A stretch of DNA of 64,000 nucleotides from Trichomonas vaginalis G3 (Eukaryota > Parabasalia > Trichomonadida > Trichomonadidae): positions 1,612,001 through 1,676,000 of the forward strand of contig NC_067208.1 of assembly GCF_026262505.1 (NCBI RefSeq), read 5' to 3'. Under the pieces are notes generated by a model, which was not told the DNA's origin, did not search any database, and was given only the letters and a program-made list of their open reading frames with translations. The first letter of the stretch is position 1. Each line of letters opens with the position of its first letter. The position numbers were made by a program, and so were the translations under genes. Shown here one piece after another: positions 17,850 through 25,480 of the stretch.

Positions 17850-17900
17850 GGGGTAGAAAAGAGGGTAGAAAGGAGGTTAGATCTAACCTTCTACCCTAAA
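17850..17900. repeat. Dispersed palindrome between the two Y KilA-N genes
   Basis: GGGTAGA, GGGTAGA and the dyad GGTTAGATCTAACC followed by CTACCC lie about 110 bases before the KilA-N start at 18009. Confidence 0.8.
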
Positions 17901-18008
17901 TTATATTTTTATTGAATTCAGCACAAAAATCATGAGTTTCCTTAAGACAGAAAAAATAAAGTTAGTTTTATTTTTATTTATTTTTTTATTTTGTATGTAA
18001 AGACAGAT

Positions 18009-18815
18009 ATGTCAACAACAGAGAACACAACAACAGTTATAGTCCATGAAGCTATAAATGAAGAATATGAGTACATACAGTATAACAAACAGTTACGTCT
18101 CATTCGTTCGGTCAAAGACGATATGTACCAAATGCAAAGTATTTTGAATGCTCTTCGTTCTACAAAGCAAGCACGTCATTGGTTTGAAAACCAACAGACA
18201 AAAGAACTTTTAGAAGAATTTCCTCATATGTTTGCGACCGGTAGAAAACAGCCGGTCGAGATTCCGTACGAAAATCGTGAAAAATTGCCAAACGGTTTGA
18301 GAGGATATTATGTACATAGACTTCTTGTAAATGCTGTTGCAATGTGGGCTTCACCTCGCTATGCTTGTTATATTTTCATGATGTTAGATGAAATTCATAG
18401 ACAAGAACGTGAAGAGCTAGAGAACAAGCTTGAAGCAAAAGACAAAAACATACAGAAAAGAATACCACGTTCGGTACCAAAAGGAAAGGAAAAGAACTAT
18501 AAGTATATGATTTATACTGAAGAGATGGAAAATGAAGAAGACAGAGATATGGTTATGTTGCATTTAGTCAGAAGAAACAACAAAAGCTTTTACGACCTTG
18601 CTAAGATTTACAAATCTGACAGAAATTGGTTCTATCGTGAAAACTTACCGATTTCAATGACACCGAATGAAGATGTGAAACAAATAGTTCAAGATACTTT
18701 ACCTCAAACACACTATGATATTAAAGGTTGTACAATACTTACCTTCAAAGAAGACTTACCGCTACTGAAAGAAAAAATAACAGAGTATTTTGACAACTTC
18801 AAACAAGCAGAGTAA
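18009..18815 (+). CDS. KilA-N DNA-binding protein with C-terminal coiled coil (Y)
   Basis: The 268-residue protein looks whole. Residues ~15-130 form the KilA-N domain, ending in the typical GYYVHRLLVNAVAMWASPRY. A coiled coil follows (RQEREELENKLEAKDKNI), then a basic KRIPRSVPKGKEKNYKYM segment and a C-terminal domain containing RRNNKSFYDLAKIYKSDRNW. KilA-N proteins bind DNA in viruses and phages; the targets here are unknown, the nearby palindromes being candidates. The variable segment contains a 7-bp hairpin (CGACCGG / CCGGTCG, 18235-18258). The start ATG follows the shared GTATGTAAAGACAG leader. Confidence 0.85.
   Translation: MSTTENTTTVIVHEAINEEYEYIQYNKQLRLIRSVKDDMYQMQSILNALRSTKQARHWFENQQTKELLEEFPHMFATGRKQPVEIPYENREKLPNGLRGYYVHRLLVNAVAMWASPRYACYIFMMLDEIHRQEREELENKLEAKDKNIQKRIPRSVPKGKEKNYKYMIYTEEMENEEDRDMVMLHLVRRNNKSFYDLAKIYKSDRNWFYRENLPISMTPNEDVKQIVQDTLPQTHYDIKGCTILTFKEDLPLLKEKITEYFDNFKQAE
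18235..18258. repeat. Variable hairpin inside KilA-N
   Basis: The stem CGACCGG pairs with CCGGTCG around a 10-base loop. The same flanks (TTTCCTCATATGTTTG and ATTCC.TACGAAAATCGTG) occur on the minus strand at 30170-30220 around a different perfect stem (CCTCGG / CCGAGG). Both arms have changed together. Confidence 0.8.
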
Positions 18816-18830
18816 ATGAACTCTTTATTT

Positions 18831-19706
18831 TTACGCTTGACTTTTTACAATTTGAACTTTGTTTGCGTAGATATGAATTCTGAAAGAAGTATGAGGGTCT
18901 TGTATGACTTTGTACTTCTCCCATAGTTCATGTCTGTCAAACTTACCTGCCATGGACTCTTTCATAAGTTCCATGAAATCGTCTTCGGACAATCCGGGGA
19001 AAAGTATAATGTCAGTAAGTATTCTTTTAACATCCTTACTTAAACTCTTTGCTGTCTGTACACAAATGACAACTGAGATGTTAAAGTGTCTGAGCTTCTT
19101 AAGAATTCGACACATATCTTGTTCTCTATTCTTTAACAAAGGATGAGATGCAAAGTCATCTAAGATAAGAAGACATCTATGAGGGTAAGTCTTCCAATCG
19201 TAAGATTGCAATTTCTTCGAAATGTATTCTATCTCTTTCTGTTTGTTTCTGAAGTGTTTCTTCTCTAATATTCTCTGCATTTCCTCATTTGGGTCTTTAA
19301 ACTTAGAATTTATATACTCATTTATAGCATTATACTTCAAAACTCTTCTTTGGTACTTCTTTATCCAATCTAACAACTCAGAGTCTTTTATACATACTAA
19401 CTTAGACTTCTTTATAATATCTTTGAACGAATTTACGGTTTGGTCAAATTGACCAGAAGTACTACAAATAACAACTAACTCATAGAATGGGTTCTTCTCA
19501 TCTAGTTCTTGTTGTTGTGCAGCCATTTTAAGATAAGTGAAAGTCTTACCCGACCCAGGCGGTGCAATTAGACCTGTTATACCATTCTGAGCAAATAAGA
19601 ACTTGTCATGTATGGGTTTTATCTGAGCATTTTCTAACTTCCTCTTGTTCTTGTTTAAAACATTCTCAAATTTCTTGTCAATGTCAGCAAACTTTTTTTC
19701 TAACAT
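18831..19706 (-). CDS. A32-like packaging ATPase (FtsK/HerA type), Y
   Basis: With the start at 19706 the protein has 291 residues. Walker A is APPGSGKT (48-55); Walker B is CLLILDDF, followed by an ISVVICVQTAKSLSKDVKRI sensor-like region and a FPGLSEDDFMELM stretch. These are the marks of the genome-packaging ATPases of Polintons, virophages and NCLDV. It would pump DNA into the capsid. A longer frame to 19808 would overlap the divergent gene at 19743, so the shorter start is preferred. The B copy is 53920-54792. Confidence 0.9.
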   Translation of the reverse strand: MLEKKFADIDKKFENVLNKNKRKLENAQIKPIHDKFLFAQNGITGLIAPPGSGKTFTYLKMAAQQQELDEKNPFYELVVICSTSGQFDQTVNSFKDIIKKSKLVCIKDSELLDWIKKYQRRVLKYNAINEYINSKFKDPNEEMQRILEKKHFRNKQKEIEYISKKLQSYDWKTYPHRCLLILDDFASHPLLKNREQDMCRILKKLRHFNISVVICVQTAKSLSKDVKRILTDIILFPGLSEDDFMELMKESMAGKFDRHELWEKYKVIQDPHTSFRIHIYANKVQIVKSQA

Positions 19707-19742
19707 ATTTTTAGAAAAATTAAAATTTTTATCTTTTAGAAA
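19707..19742. promoter_or_regulatory. 36-bp divergent promoter region
   Basis: Only 36 AT-rich bases separate the ATPase start (minus) from the next start (plus). The plus side reads TTTTTATCTTTTAG before its ATG, and the minus side reads TTTTTCTAAAA. The same arrangement is kept in B at 54793-54828. Confidence 0.55.
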
Positions 19743-20192
19743 ATGTCTAGCGATTTCGCTATCTATATTCGAGACAAGCTTTTCGACAGCAAAACATCTG
19801 TCGACCATAAAATCTTACATAGTGTAAACAAGAAAGGTGAATTTGTTCTAAAGTTCTGTTTCTGGGAATATGACAAGAACCATAAAACATTAGGCAGAGC
19901 AGTCTTTAAGTTTGTCAATGACAGACTTGTTGACAGAGATGACGCCTCTTGGAGAGATGAAGTCCAACAAAAATTCTTAGAATGCAAAGAAGACACATGC
20001 GCTGTTCTTGAAGATGAAATAGAAAACAGAATAGAAGAGCTATTAAAGGACAAAGAACTTTTACAAAAATATGGTTCTGAGAAATTTGACATAACTCCAC
20101 CAGAAAAGAAGAAGAAAGGAAAGAAAGAGAAAAAAGTAGAAGAGAAGAAAGAACCTGAACCAGTTCCAGAGAAGGGGAGATATGACATGTAA
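19743..20192 (+). CDS. Hypothetical protein with basic/acidic C-terminal tail
   Basis: The 149-residue protein has a compact N-terminal domain (FVLKFCFWEYDKNHKTLGR) and then a charged helix and a Lys/Glu tail (PPEKKKKGKKEKKVEEKK) ending GRYDM. The family is not recognised. It is conserved in B (54829-55287, tail ending KKFDM), always divergent to the ATPase and convergent with the SSB-like gene. A replication or packaging helper is possible. Confidence 0.65.
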   Translation: MSSDFAIYIRDKLFDSKTSVDHKILHSVNKKGEFVLKFCFWEYDKNHKTLGRAVFKFVNDRLVDRDDASWRDEVQQKFLECKEDTCAVLEDEIENRIEELLKDKELLQKYGSEKFDITPPEKKKKGKKEKKVEEKKEPEPVPEKGRYDM

Positions 20193-20208
20193 AAATAAAA
20201 TTTTATTT

Positions 20209-20628
20209 TTAGAACATTTCTGGGTCAATGTCAATGTTCTCTTCCTCTTTAGGAGCAAACACTGGCTTAGACTCTAAAATCTTTTTACCCAATTTACCTT
20301 GAACTTCAACTATCTTAGACTCATAATATTCATAGTCGTCTGCTTTCTTTGGTTCATAAGGTATAACAAGTTTGTATGCTTTACCTTCTTCGAGTTTTGA
20401 GAACCTTCTGTCAAAACTTTCTTTGACTGCTAACAAACCTTCTATGTCTAAGTCTTCAAATTTCGCACCATTTTTAGTCACAATAGCAAACTTAACTGGT
20501 TCGATGTTCCAAACTTTGTCAAATGAAGACTTTTCAAAATGGTAGAAGTAAACATTCAAATATGCGAATGGAGCTAACTTATCTTTGACTTCTGTCATGT
20601 ACTTATTTACTGAGATGAATTTTGCCAT
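20209..20628 (-). CDS. Putative ssDNA-binding protein with acidic tail (Y)
   Basis: The 139-residue product is conserved in B (55304-55723). It is a small, aromatic-rich domain (LNVYFYHFEKSSF, AIVTKNGAKFEDLD) with an acidic end, KEEENIDIDPEMF. A small beta-rich domain plus acidic tail is typical of replication SSBs. In B it lies directly beside the SF3 helicase, and in Y an HNH gene separates them. The role is inferred from shape and context. Confidence 0.5.
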   Translation of the reverse strand: MAKFISVNKYMTEVKDKLAPFAYLNVYFYHFEKSSFDKVWNIEPVKFAIVTKNGAKFEDLDIEGLLAVKESFDRRFSKLEEGKAYKLVIPYEPKKADDYEYYESKIVEVQGKLGKKILESKPVFAPKEEENIDIDPEMF

Positions 20629-20650
20629 CTTTTCTATCGGATAAAAAAAT
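20629..20650 (-). promoter_or_regulatory. Element promoter, same sequence as at 7271
   Basis: On the minus strand TTTTTTTATCCGATAGAAA runs into the start at 20628. This matches the X promoter at 7271-7292 and that of the B copy, giving a conserved control element between two otherwise very different Mavericks. Confidence 0.65.
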
Positions 20651-20669
20651 ATTTTTTTTTAAAAACGTT

Positions 20670-21254
20670 TTAAAATGGTATGCCATATAGCTTCTTGAAT
20701 TTGTTAAGAAGTATTTGAACGCATTTTCCATCTGTATCTCTAGTGTTTACATAAGCATAGCCTTCCTTAGTAAAATATACTTGTAATTTCCTATAGTTTA
20801 CGCCGGTATAAAAGTAGAAAGAGTCTTGTTCTTCGCTATAGTAGTAAAACTCCAACGTATGCTTGCCATAGTCTGTAATTTCAATTGTTTCATCTTCTAG
20901 TTCGTCGACAAATTCGAATACAATATCTCTAAATTTGCTTTTGTTCTTATTGTTTTCAGAACGAGTAACCCAACGTAAATTTTCAAGTCTATTGTCGTTT
21001 CTTATATGGTTTATATGGTCTACAAAAGGTAGATTGTTAGGGTTCGGTATAAAATGAGTTGCAATGACAACATGTTTAAAATAGTGTTTTCCACCAATCC
21101 TCATCCTAGCATATCCGTTATTTCCCTCCCATCCGCTTAAAACTCTTTTTGTCTTTTTGTTTCTGACTTCAAATGACTCACAACAGTGAATTTCATATTT
21201 CTCATCTAACAAACAAGTTTCCCAACGGTCTTTTCCAACAAACTCAGCGTACAT
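20670..21254 (-). CDS. HNH homing-type endonuclease, free-standing (Y)
   Basis: The 194-residue protein has an N-terminal NUMOD-like strand region (GYARMRIGGKHYFKHVVIAT) and an HNH core near residues 77-100: PFVDHINHIRNDNRLENLRW, the His-Asn-His pattern of phage HNH homing enzymes. A C-terminal DNA-binding-like part ends in NKFKKLYGIPF. It nicks or cuts DNA and spreads its own gene. It sits between the SSB-like and helicase genes in Y, whereas B has no gene at that place. A second copy lies at 33973-34557, and short remnants at 34601-34679 and 47966-48042. Confidence 0.9.
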   Translation of the reverse strand: MYAEFVGKDRWETCLLDEKYEIHCCESFEVRNKKTKRVLSGWEGNNGYARMRIGGKHYFKHVVIATHFIPNPNNLPFVDHINHIRNDNRLENLRWVTRSENNKNKSKFRDIVFEFVDELEDETIEITDYGKHTLEFYYYSEEQDSFYFYTGVNYRKLQVYFTKEGYAYVNTRDTDGKCVQILLNKFKKLYGIPF

Positions 21255-21287
21255 TTCAAATAAAATAAAAAAATATTTTTTTTAAAT

Positions 21288-22523
21288 TTACTCAGAAAAA
21301 ATTTTCTTTGTATATACACCATTCTGTACGTCTAAAAGACTTTTGACATTTGCCAAGAATGTACGTTTAGACGCTGCCATATAACCATATTCTTGACAAT
21401 ATTGTTTATACGAATCGTACAATGACCTTTCATCTAATGACACAAAGTCAGTTTCATCTATGAACAGTTCATATACACTCTTGTTTGCTTCTAACAATGT
21501 TTGTCTCTCTTCGGTATGTGGAATTTGTCTTGGATTGAACTTAGAAATATCTAATGTCATGAAATATGAGAACAAGTGGTTGTAAAAGTCAGATGTCAAA
21601 GTTTCTGCTAAGTCGTCAAAATATTCTGTATCTTGCATATGAGAATCTGACGTTCTGACAACTACATATCTTCTGTCAGAACTTTCTAACTTCATCGGAA
21701 CAGCATTGTTTGAAACCATAATGAAATTTACAACATTTTCACAAACTCTTTGGTCTTTATATTTTCTTTCAACAACTCCAACTTTGTCTGTTATAAGACT
21801 CTTCAAAGCATCTGAGTTTAAAACTTTTGTTGTATCTATACTTTGAAGTTCGTTACATACTATAAGTTTCATATTCTCTATTGAAGAGTTAAACTTGCCA
21901 CAGATATTTTCTAAGTTTGTCATATTCGGGTTCGAATAGCCCTCTAACAGTTTGCATAAGATATCTGTAAAGAATGTGTTCTTACCTGTTCCTTGTTTTC
22001 CAATTATAATGAGAGCAGTTTCATTTTTAGCACTTGGATGTTGTAAGATGTTTGCAAACCAACATAAGATATACTCATAGACTCTTTCGTTTCCATTGCA
22101 TATAATTTCTTTGACATGGTCTAACCAAGCTTCTATAATATTTTCTTTCCATTCTACTTGTTCGTATTTATATCCAGTGAAGATAGAATAGAAGTTTGGA
22201 GAAGGTGTATAGAACTTTATACCTCGAACTGAAAAATCTTCTAACTTTGACAATAAGATATCCCAAGCATCTAACATCTTCATGCCAACTTGTACGACTT
22301 TTATTTTCTTAAGTTTCTGTCTACATTCTTGTTCTGAAACTATTGTTGCTCTTGGTTTGTTAAAGACAACATCCCATTCTTTCATAACATAACATTCTGG
22401 GGCAGAGTCGACATAAATGACTAAACGTTTCAAATTCTCGACTGCTTTGTTATAGTCTCGAAATGGACACATATTTCTGAAGGCTTGGAAGTCATAAAAA
22501 TCTGAAACATCTATTCTGTACAT
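21288..22523 (-). CDS. Superfamily 3 helicase with D5-like C-terminus (Y)
   Basis: The 411-residue protein carries Walker A GKQGTGKN (175-182), Walker B MKLIVCNEL (about 218-226), the SF3 motif C region VNFIMVSNN (about 265-273) and an arginine-finger-like DRRYVVVR. The C-terminal winged helix reads RSLYDSYKQYCQEYG and ends VQNGVYTKK. SF3 helicases unwind DNA as hexamers in small DNA viruses and plasmids. It complements the protein-primed polymerase or replaces the need for a host helicase. The B copy (55761-56995) is broken. Confidence 0.92.
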   Translation of the reverse strand: MYRIDVSDFYDFQAFRNMCPFRDYNKAVENLKRLVIYVDSAPECYVMKEWDVVFNKPRATIVSEQECRQKLKKIKVVQVGMKMLDAWDILLSKLEDFSVRGIKFYTPSPNFYSIFTGYKYEQVEWKENIIEAWLDHVKEIICNGNERVYEYILCWFANILQHPSAKNETALIIIGKQGTGKNTFFTDILCKLLEGYSNPNMTNLENICGKFNSSIENMKLIVCNELQSIDTTKVLNSDALKSLITDKVGVVERKYKDQRVCENVVNFIMVSNNAVPMKLESSDRRYVVVRTSDSHMQDTEYFDDLAETLTSDFYNHLFSYFMTLDISKFNPRQIPHTEERQTLLEANKSVYELFIDETDFVSLDERSLYDSYKQYCQEYGYMAASKRTFLANVKSLLDVQNGVYTKKIFSE

Positions 22524-22551
22524 TTTTATAAAAATAAAAAAAATATTTTTT

Positions 22552-23367
22552 TTATTCTTGAGCTATTTGTTGCATTTGTTGCATTTGTTGCATTTGTTGC
22601 ATTTGTTGTTCTTGAGCTATTTGTTGTTGAAGTTGTTCTTGTAATACAATACTTTCACCAGTTGCATCTTCCAATTCGAAACTTTCTGCCGTCATTGACA
22701 AATACATAGGACATAAAAGTTTTACAGGAACAAAGTTTGCGTCAACTAAGGTTAAGTTTATGTTTGCTAAAGTGTTTGAGTTTACTAAAGCTGAAAACTC
22801 TGCATTCGAATGAACAATAGGCAAACCAGCAGAGAAAGTGTTGTTTATACGCATAAGTATCTTTTGGTCATAGTAGTTTCTGTCGACATTCGAATAGCAC
22901 TTTGAACCTAAGTTTGAAACAATATATAAAATAGGTGTGCTTAATGTCAATGGAATAGACATTCCTTGTATGACACCTTTTCCTGTTATAGGAAACTGTT
23001 GGTAGTAAAAACCAGATATAAGTTTTGTATTATAGCTCATATTGTTTATAGTAAACTCAGTCGGACATCCAAACATAATGAAACCTGCTCTAGTTGCAGC
23101 ACATGTTACATCCGTCCTTAAAGTATTAAATAAGTCAACAAAACCTGTTGGTGGTATATCTGAGTAAGTATCTTCAAAGGAGTATTTTTTACCATTCACA
23201 ACAATAAAATCTTCTGGTGTCAAAAGAGCAAAACAGGCTTTAGTCGTCATTGTGTTTAAAGTTAGTTTACAATATCGTCCTTGAGGACTTTGTAAGTTTG
23301 TTGTTATAGAATTATATGACTCAGGGTTTTTAGTCGTAATAGTATAAACCATTGTGTCTTCTGCCAT
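22552..23367 (-). CDS. Putative penton-like single jelly-roll minor capsid protein (Y)
   Basis: The 271-residue protein is beta-rich and ends its folded part with ANINLTLVDANFVPVKLLCP, resembling the last strands of Polinton/virophage penton proteins (L-x-D ... V-x-L ... P). The X protein at 24707-25156 shows the same ending (FRLVDFQGEPVELKAPVRMT). The C-terminal tail is a QQMQQMQQMQQ repeat, and a short tandem repeat in the DNA (22565-22610) underlies it. It lies close to the major capsid gene. The role is inferred. Confidence 0.6.
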   Translation of the reverse strand: MAEDTMVYTITTKNPESYNSITTNLQSPQGRYCKLTLNTMTTKACFALLTPEDFIVVNGKKYSFEDTYSDIPPTGFVDLFNTLRTDVTCAATRAGFIMFGCPTEFTINNMSYNTKLISGFYYQQFPITGKGVIQGMSIPLTLSTPILYIVSNLGSKCYSNVDRNYYDQKILMRINNTFSAGLPIVHSNAEFSALVNSNTLANINLTLVDANFVPVKLLCPMYLSMTAESFELEDATGESIVLQEQLQQQIAQEQQMQQMQQMQQMQQIAQE

Positions 23368-23371
23368 TTAC

Positions 23372-23953
23372 TTAGCAAATAAATTTTAATGAAATGTTGT
23401 GGTCGTCAAATATTTTTATGACGTCTGGGAAACTATATTTTAAGTTCAACGTTTCACCTCCTTTCATAACGTATATCTTGTCAATGACATTATATGCAAC
23501 ACCACAGCAAGCAATGTCGGGTTCTATTTCTTTGATGTTTATATCGTCTGCCTCTGTCAAAAGTTTCAATAGTTCTTTCAAAACTTCATGAGGTGCGATG
23601 ACATATGAGTTCACTTTTACAGGGTTGTGTTCGACCAAGTTTAACATTATACCTAAAGCCTGACAAATCTTCTCCTGAGTTTTAAGTTTGTCTTTAAGTT
23701 GTTGGTAGTCGTTTCGAATATCTGCAACAGAACTTAAGTCTCTGCTAACTTCAGGGTATGTTGGTTGTTCTTTTACAGGAACTATTGTTATACCATCTTC
23801 GTCCTCGTATGGTTTCCCCACTTCAACATCTCTTTCTTTGACATTGACAACAACACTTTGACTGTTTGTTTGAGTTGGTGAATTTAACTTCACATCTGCC
23901 ACCGCCATTAAACCTTTTGAAACACTTACGCTTCTATTTTTCGGAAATGACAT
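23372..23953 (-). CDS. Hypothetical protein with conserved CCG motif and KGGETLNLKY end
   Basis: With the ATG at 23953 the product has 193 residues: a disordered N-terminus (PTQTNSQSVVVN), a coiled coil (YQQLKDKLKTQEKICQAL) and a C-terminal domain with IEPDIACCGVAYNVIDKIYV. The X gene at 25481-26095 shares the IxCCG and the final strand pattern, so both lineages keep this gene near the capsid genes. It is an unrecognised virion-region protein. A longer open frame upstream runs through the next gene and is rejected. Confidence 0.65.
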   Translation of the reverse strand: MSFPKNRSVSVSKGLMAVADVKLNSPTQTNSQSVVVNVKERDVEVGKPYEDEDGITIVPVKEQPTYPEVSRDLSSVADIRNDYQQLKDKLKTQEKICQALGIMLNLVEHNPVKVNSYVIAPHEVLKELLKLLTEADDINIKEIEPDIACCGVAYNVIDKIYVMKGGETLNLKYSFPDVIKIFDDHNISLKFIC

Positions 23954-23971
23954 TTTACTTAGAATAAAAAG

Positions 23972-24340
23972 ATGGACGTATTCGGATATCTTATTGAATT
24001 GAAGCAGAACAAAGTTTACACACACAAACAATACAAATACATTGACAGAATAGTTCTTTACACAAACAATGGAAAATGTTATAGAATAGCAGTCTTTGCT
24101 GAACCAAAATATTTTCATAAAGCAGAGAGAGTTGGTATAACTGAAATGGTGAAAGTTCTTGAAGCAGACAAAAATATAACAACAAAACTTACAGATATTT
24201 CTAAAGGTAAGTTTATAATACAATTTTATGTCAAAACTGGCGTACTGTCAATATTTGACGGAGAGAAGTCAGTTCAAGAACAACTTACTGACCTGCTGCC
24301 AAAAATCTGCTCGATGGAAGCTGTCGTTATGCCAATCTGA
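23972..24340 (+). CDS. Hypothetical 122-residue protein opposite the capsid gene end
   Basis: The protein reads KYIDRIVLYTNNGKCYRIAV, a beta-rich small domain, and is conserved in B (58661-59026). It diverges from the previous gene with an 18-base gap, and its 3' end overlaps the 3' end of the capsid gene on the other strand by about 65 bases. The function is unknown. Confidence 0.6.
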   Translation: MDVFGYLIELKQNKVYTHKQYKYIDRIVLYTNNGKCYRIAVFAEPKYFHKAERVGITEMVKVLEADKNITTKLTDISKGKFIIQFYVKTGVLSIFDGEKSVQEQLTDLLPKICSMEAVVMPI

Positions 24341-24606
24341 GGAGCCCCAGCAGGTTTCATCGAACGAATCTTCAAAAGAGCATCTTCCGTGAAAAGTGCT
24401 ATTGGTTTTGTAAACTTCTTTGCTTTTAGTTCATCTGGACCGTCTCTGTCACCAGTATATTGTATTTGAACTGTACCAACAGTTGAAATACCACCCATAA
24501 AGTCTTCTGAGTCAGCAAATGGAATGCCAAGCCAAAAGTTTGAACGGTCTCCATTTGTATATTGAGTTTTTTGACCTCCTGTATGAGTCCATACTTTCAC
24601 ATATGG
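24274..24606 (-). CDS. Major capsid protein, C-terminal part, cut by the assembly gap (Y)
   Basis: The frame encodes KVWTHTGGQKTQYTNGDRSN and GIPFADSEDFMGGISTVGTV, nearly identical to the C-terminal region of the B capsid protein (58961-60578). The rest of the gene would lie to the right on this strand but is replaced by Ns and then by unrelated X sequence. This supports a wrong scaffold join at the gap. Confidence 0.9.
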   Translation of the reverse strand, partial: PYVKVWTHTGGQKTQYTNGDRSNFWLGIPFADSEDFMGGISTVGTVQIQYTGDRDGPDELKAKKFTKPIALFTEDALLKIRSMKPAGAPQIGITTASIEQIFGSRSVSCS

Positions 24607-24706
24607 NNNNNNNNNNNNNNNNNNNNNNNNNNNNNNNNNNNNNNNNNNNNNNNNNNNNNNNNNNNNNNNNNNNNNNNNNNNNNNNNNNNNNNNNNNNNNN
24701 NNNNNN
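24607..24706. other. Assembly gap of exactly 100 N
   Basis: One hundred Ns, the usual placeholder for a gap of unknown size. Sequence to the left belongs to Y (capsid gene) and to the right belongs to X, with no shared context across the gap. Confidence 0.99.
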
Positions 24707-25156
24707 AAGAAAGAGTTCAAGATACCAAGAATGAGTCATAGAGTACAACTTCTTCTGGGAGCATACCATATGACATTTCCTTTGAAAAGTGTTGACAAAA
24801 CGATTGAGATGAAATCTGTTCCATACGTATGTTATGGTAATTGTTTGTACGTTGAGTCAAAAATAGCTAATGTCACAGGTATTTCAGGAGTTAATAGTAA
24901 AGGTTCAGTAGAATATAAATCCTTCTGTTATGCAGTCAATTCAATGTTCATTCCAAACGTTCCTGTCATAGCAACTCATTTAGGTAAATGGGTTCGCATT
25001 AGTCCTCATAATTTGAAAGACATGCAATTCAGACTTGTTGACTTTCAAGGAGAGCCTGTAGAACTGAAGGCACCAGTGCGAATGACTGTTGAAGTTGACT
25101 TTTTAGAAAATATTAAATGCAACAGCTTACAAGAGAACTCAGAGCTAAAAATATAA
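24707..25156 (+). CDS. Putative penton-like single jelly-roll protein (X), 5' part lost in gap
   Basis: The open frame runs out of the gap and ends at 25156. It contains RVQLLLGAYHMTF, VPYVCYGNCLYVESKIANVT and the ending MQFRLVDFQGEPVELKAPVR followed by MTVEVDF. The L-x-D-x-x-G-x-P-V-x-L ... P ... T-V-x-V pattern is the last-strand signature of penton and other single jelly-roll proteins. It would occupy capsid vertices. The Y counterpart is 22552-23367. Confidence 0.65.
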   Translation, partial: KKEFKIPRMSHRVQLLLGAYHMTFPLKSVDKTIEMKSVPYVCYGNCLYVESKIANVTGISGVNSKGSVEYKSFCYAVNSMFIPNVPVIATHLGKWVRISPHNLKDMQFRLVDFQGEPVELKAPVRMTVEVDFLENIKCNSLQENSELKI

Positions 25157-25389
25157 AGTATGAATGTTATGTATTAGGTCATGAACTTTGGTTGTTGCTG
25201 TTTGATGAAACAAATGAGTTAGTTATGCCAGTCAAGAGAACAGAAAAAGGCGTCAAAGGCGCCGAGCGCAAAGCGCTATATTGTGTTAGTGAAAACTGCA
25301 CCAAGTCAATAAGATTAGGTTTGCATTATGAAGATGAGTTCGATACTGTTGAAGAAGTTTTGGACAGATATTACAAATTGCTAACTTGA
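25117..25389 (+). CDS. Small hypothetical protein with in-frame hairpin segment
   Basis: The 90-residue product begins MQQLTRELRAKN, overlaps the previous gene by 40 bases and has an internal stretch (KGVKGAERKALY) encoded by a GC-rich hairpin, AGCGC-AAA-GCGCT (25265-25277). The family is not recognised. A double hairpin of the same style follows directly after its stop. Confidence 0.5.
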   Translation: MQQLTRELRAKNIKYECYVLGHELWLLLFDETNELVMPVKRTEKGVKGAERKALYCVSENCTKSIRLGLHYEDEFDTVEEVLDRYYKLLT

Positions 25390-25401
25390 ATTTTTTTGAC
25401 T

Positions 25402-25440
25402 GACGGCGCAAAGCGCCAAGATGGGCTCAAAGAGCCCTCC
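25402..25440. repeat. Intergenic double triloop hairpin
   Basis: GGCGC-AAA-GCGCC (25405-25417) and GGGCTC-AAA-GAGCCC (25423-25437) lie between two genes. The same module with the same stems but other loops (CAT and TTT) is at 25916-25948 inside a coding sequence. It is strikingly GC-rich against its AT-rich surroundings. Confidence 0.85.
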
Positions 25441-25480
25441 TGACTGCTTTAATTTACTAAAACATATTTCAAGCAAAGCT

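Larger units (their letters stand above)
16323..24606. mobile_element. Maverick/Polinton Y, right part
   Basis: From the 5-bp duplication GTTGT at 16323 onwards the gene order matches element B from 52.06 kb to 59.3 kb: T5orf172 part, KilA-N, ATPase, SSB-like, helicase, penton-like and capsid genes. Nucleotide similarity to B is high. The segment ends at the N gap, within the capsid gene. Most genes look whole, with about one or two breaks in this part. Confidence 0.88.

Noticed and set aside
19707-19808. Longer ATPase start at 19808
   Set aside because: It would overlap the divergent gene at 19743 by over 60 bases and remove both promoters; the ATG at 19706 has a promoter-like stretch before it.
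23954-24223. Longer start of the CCG-motif gene
   Set aside because: The extension is the reverse strand of the conserved 122-residue gene, with a hydrophobic, low-complexity translation.
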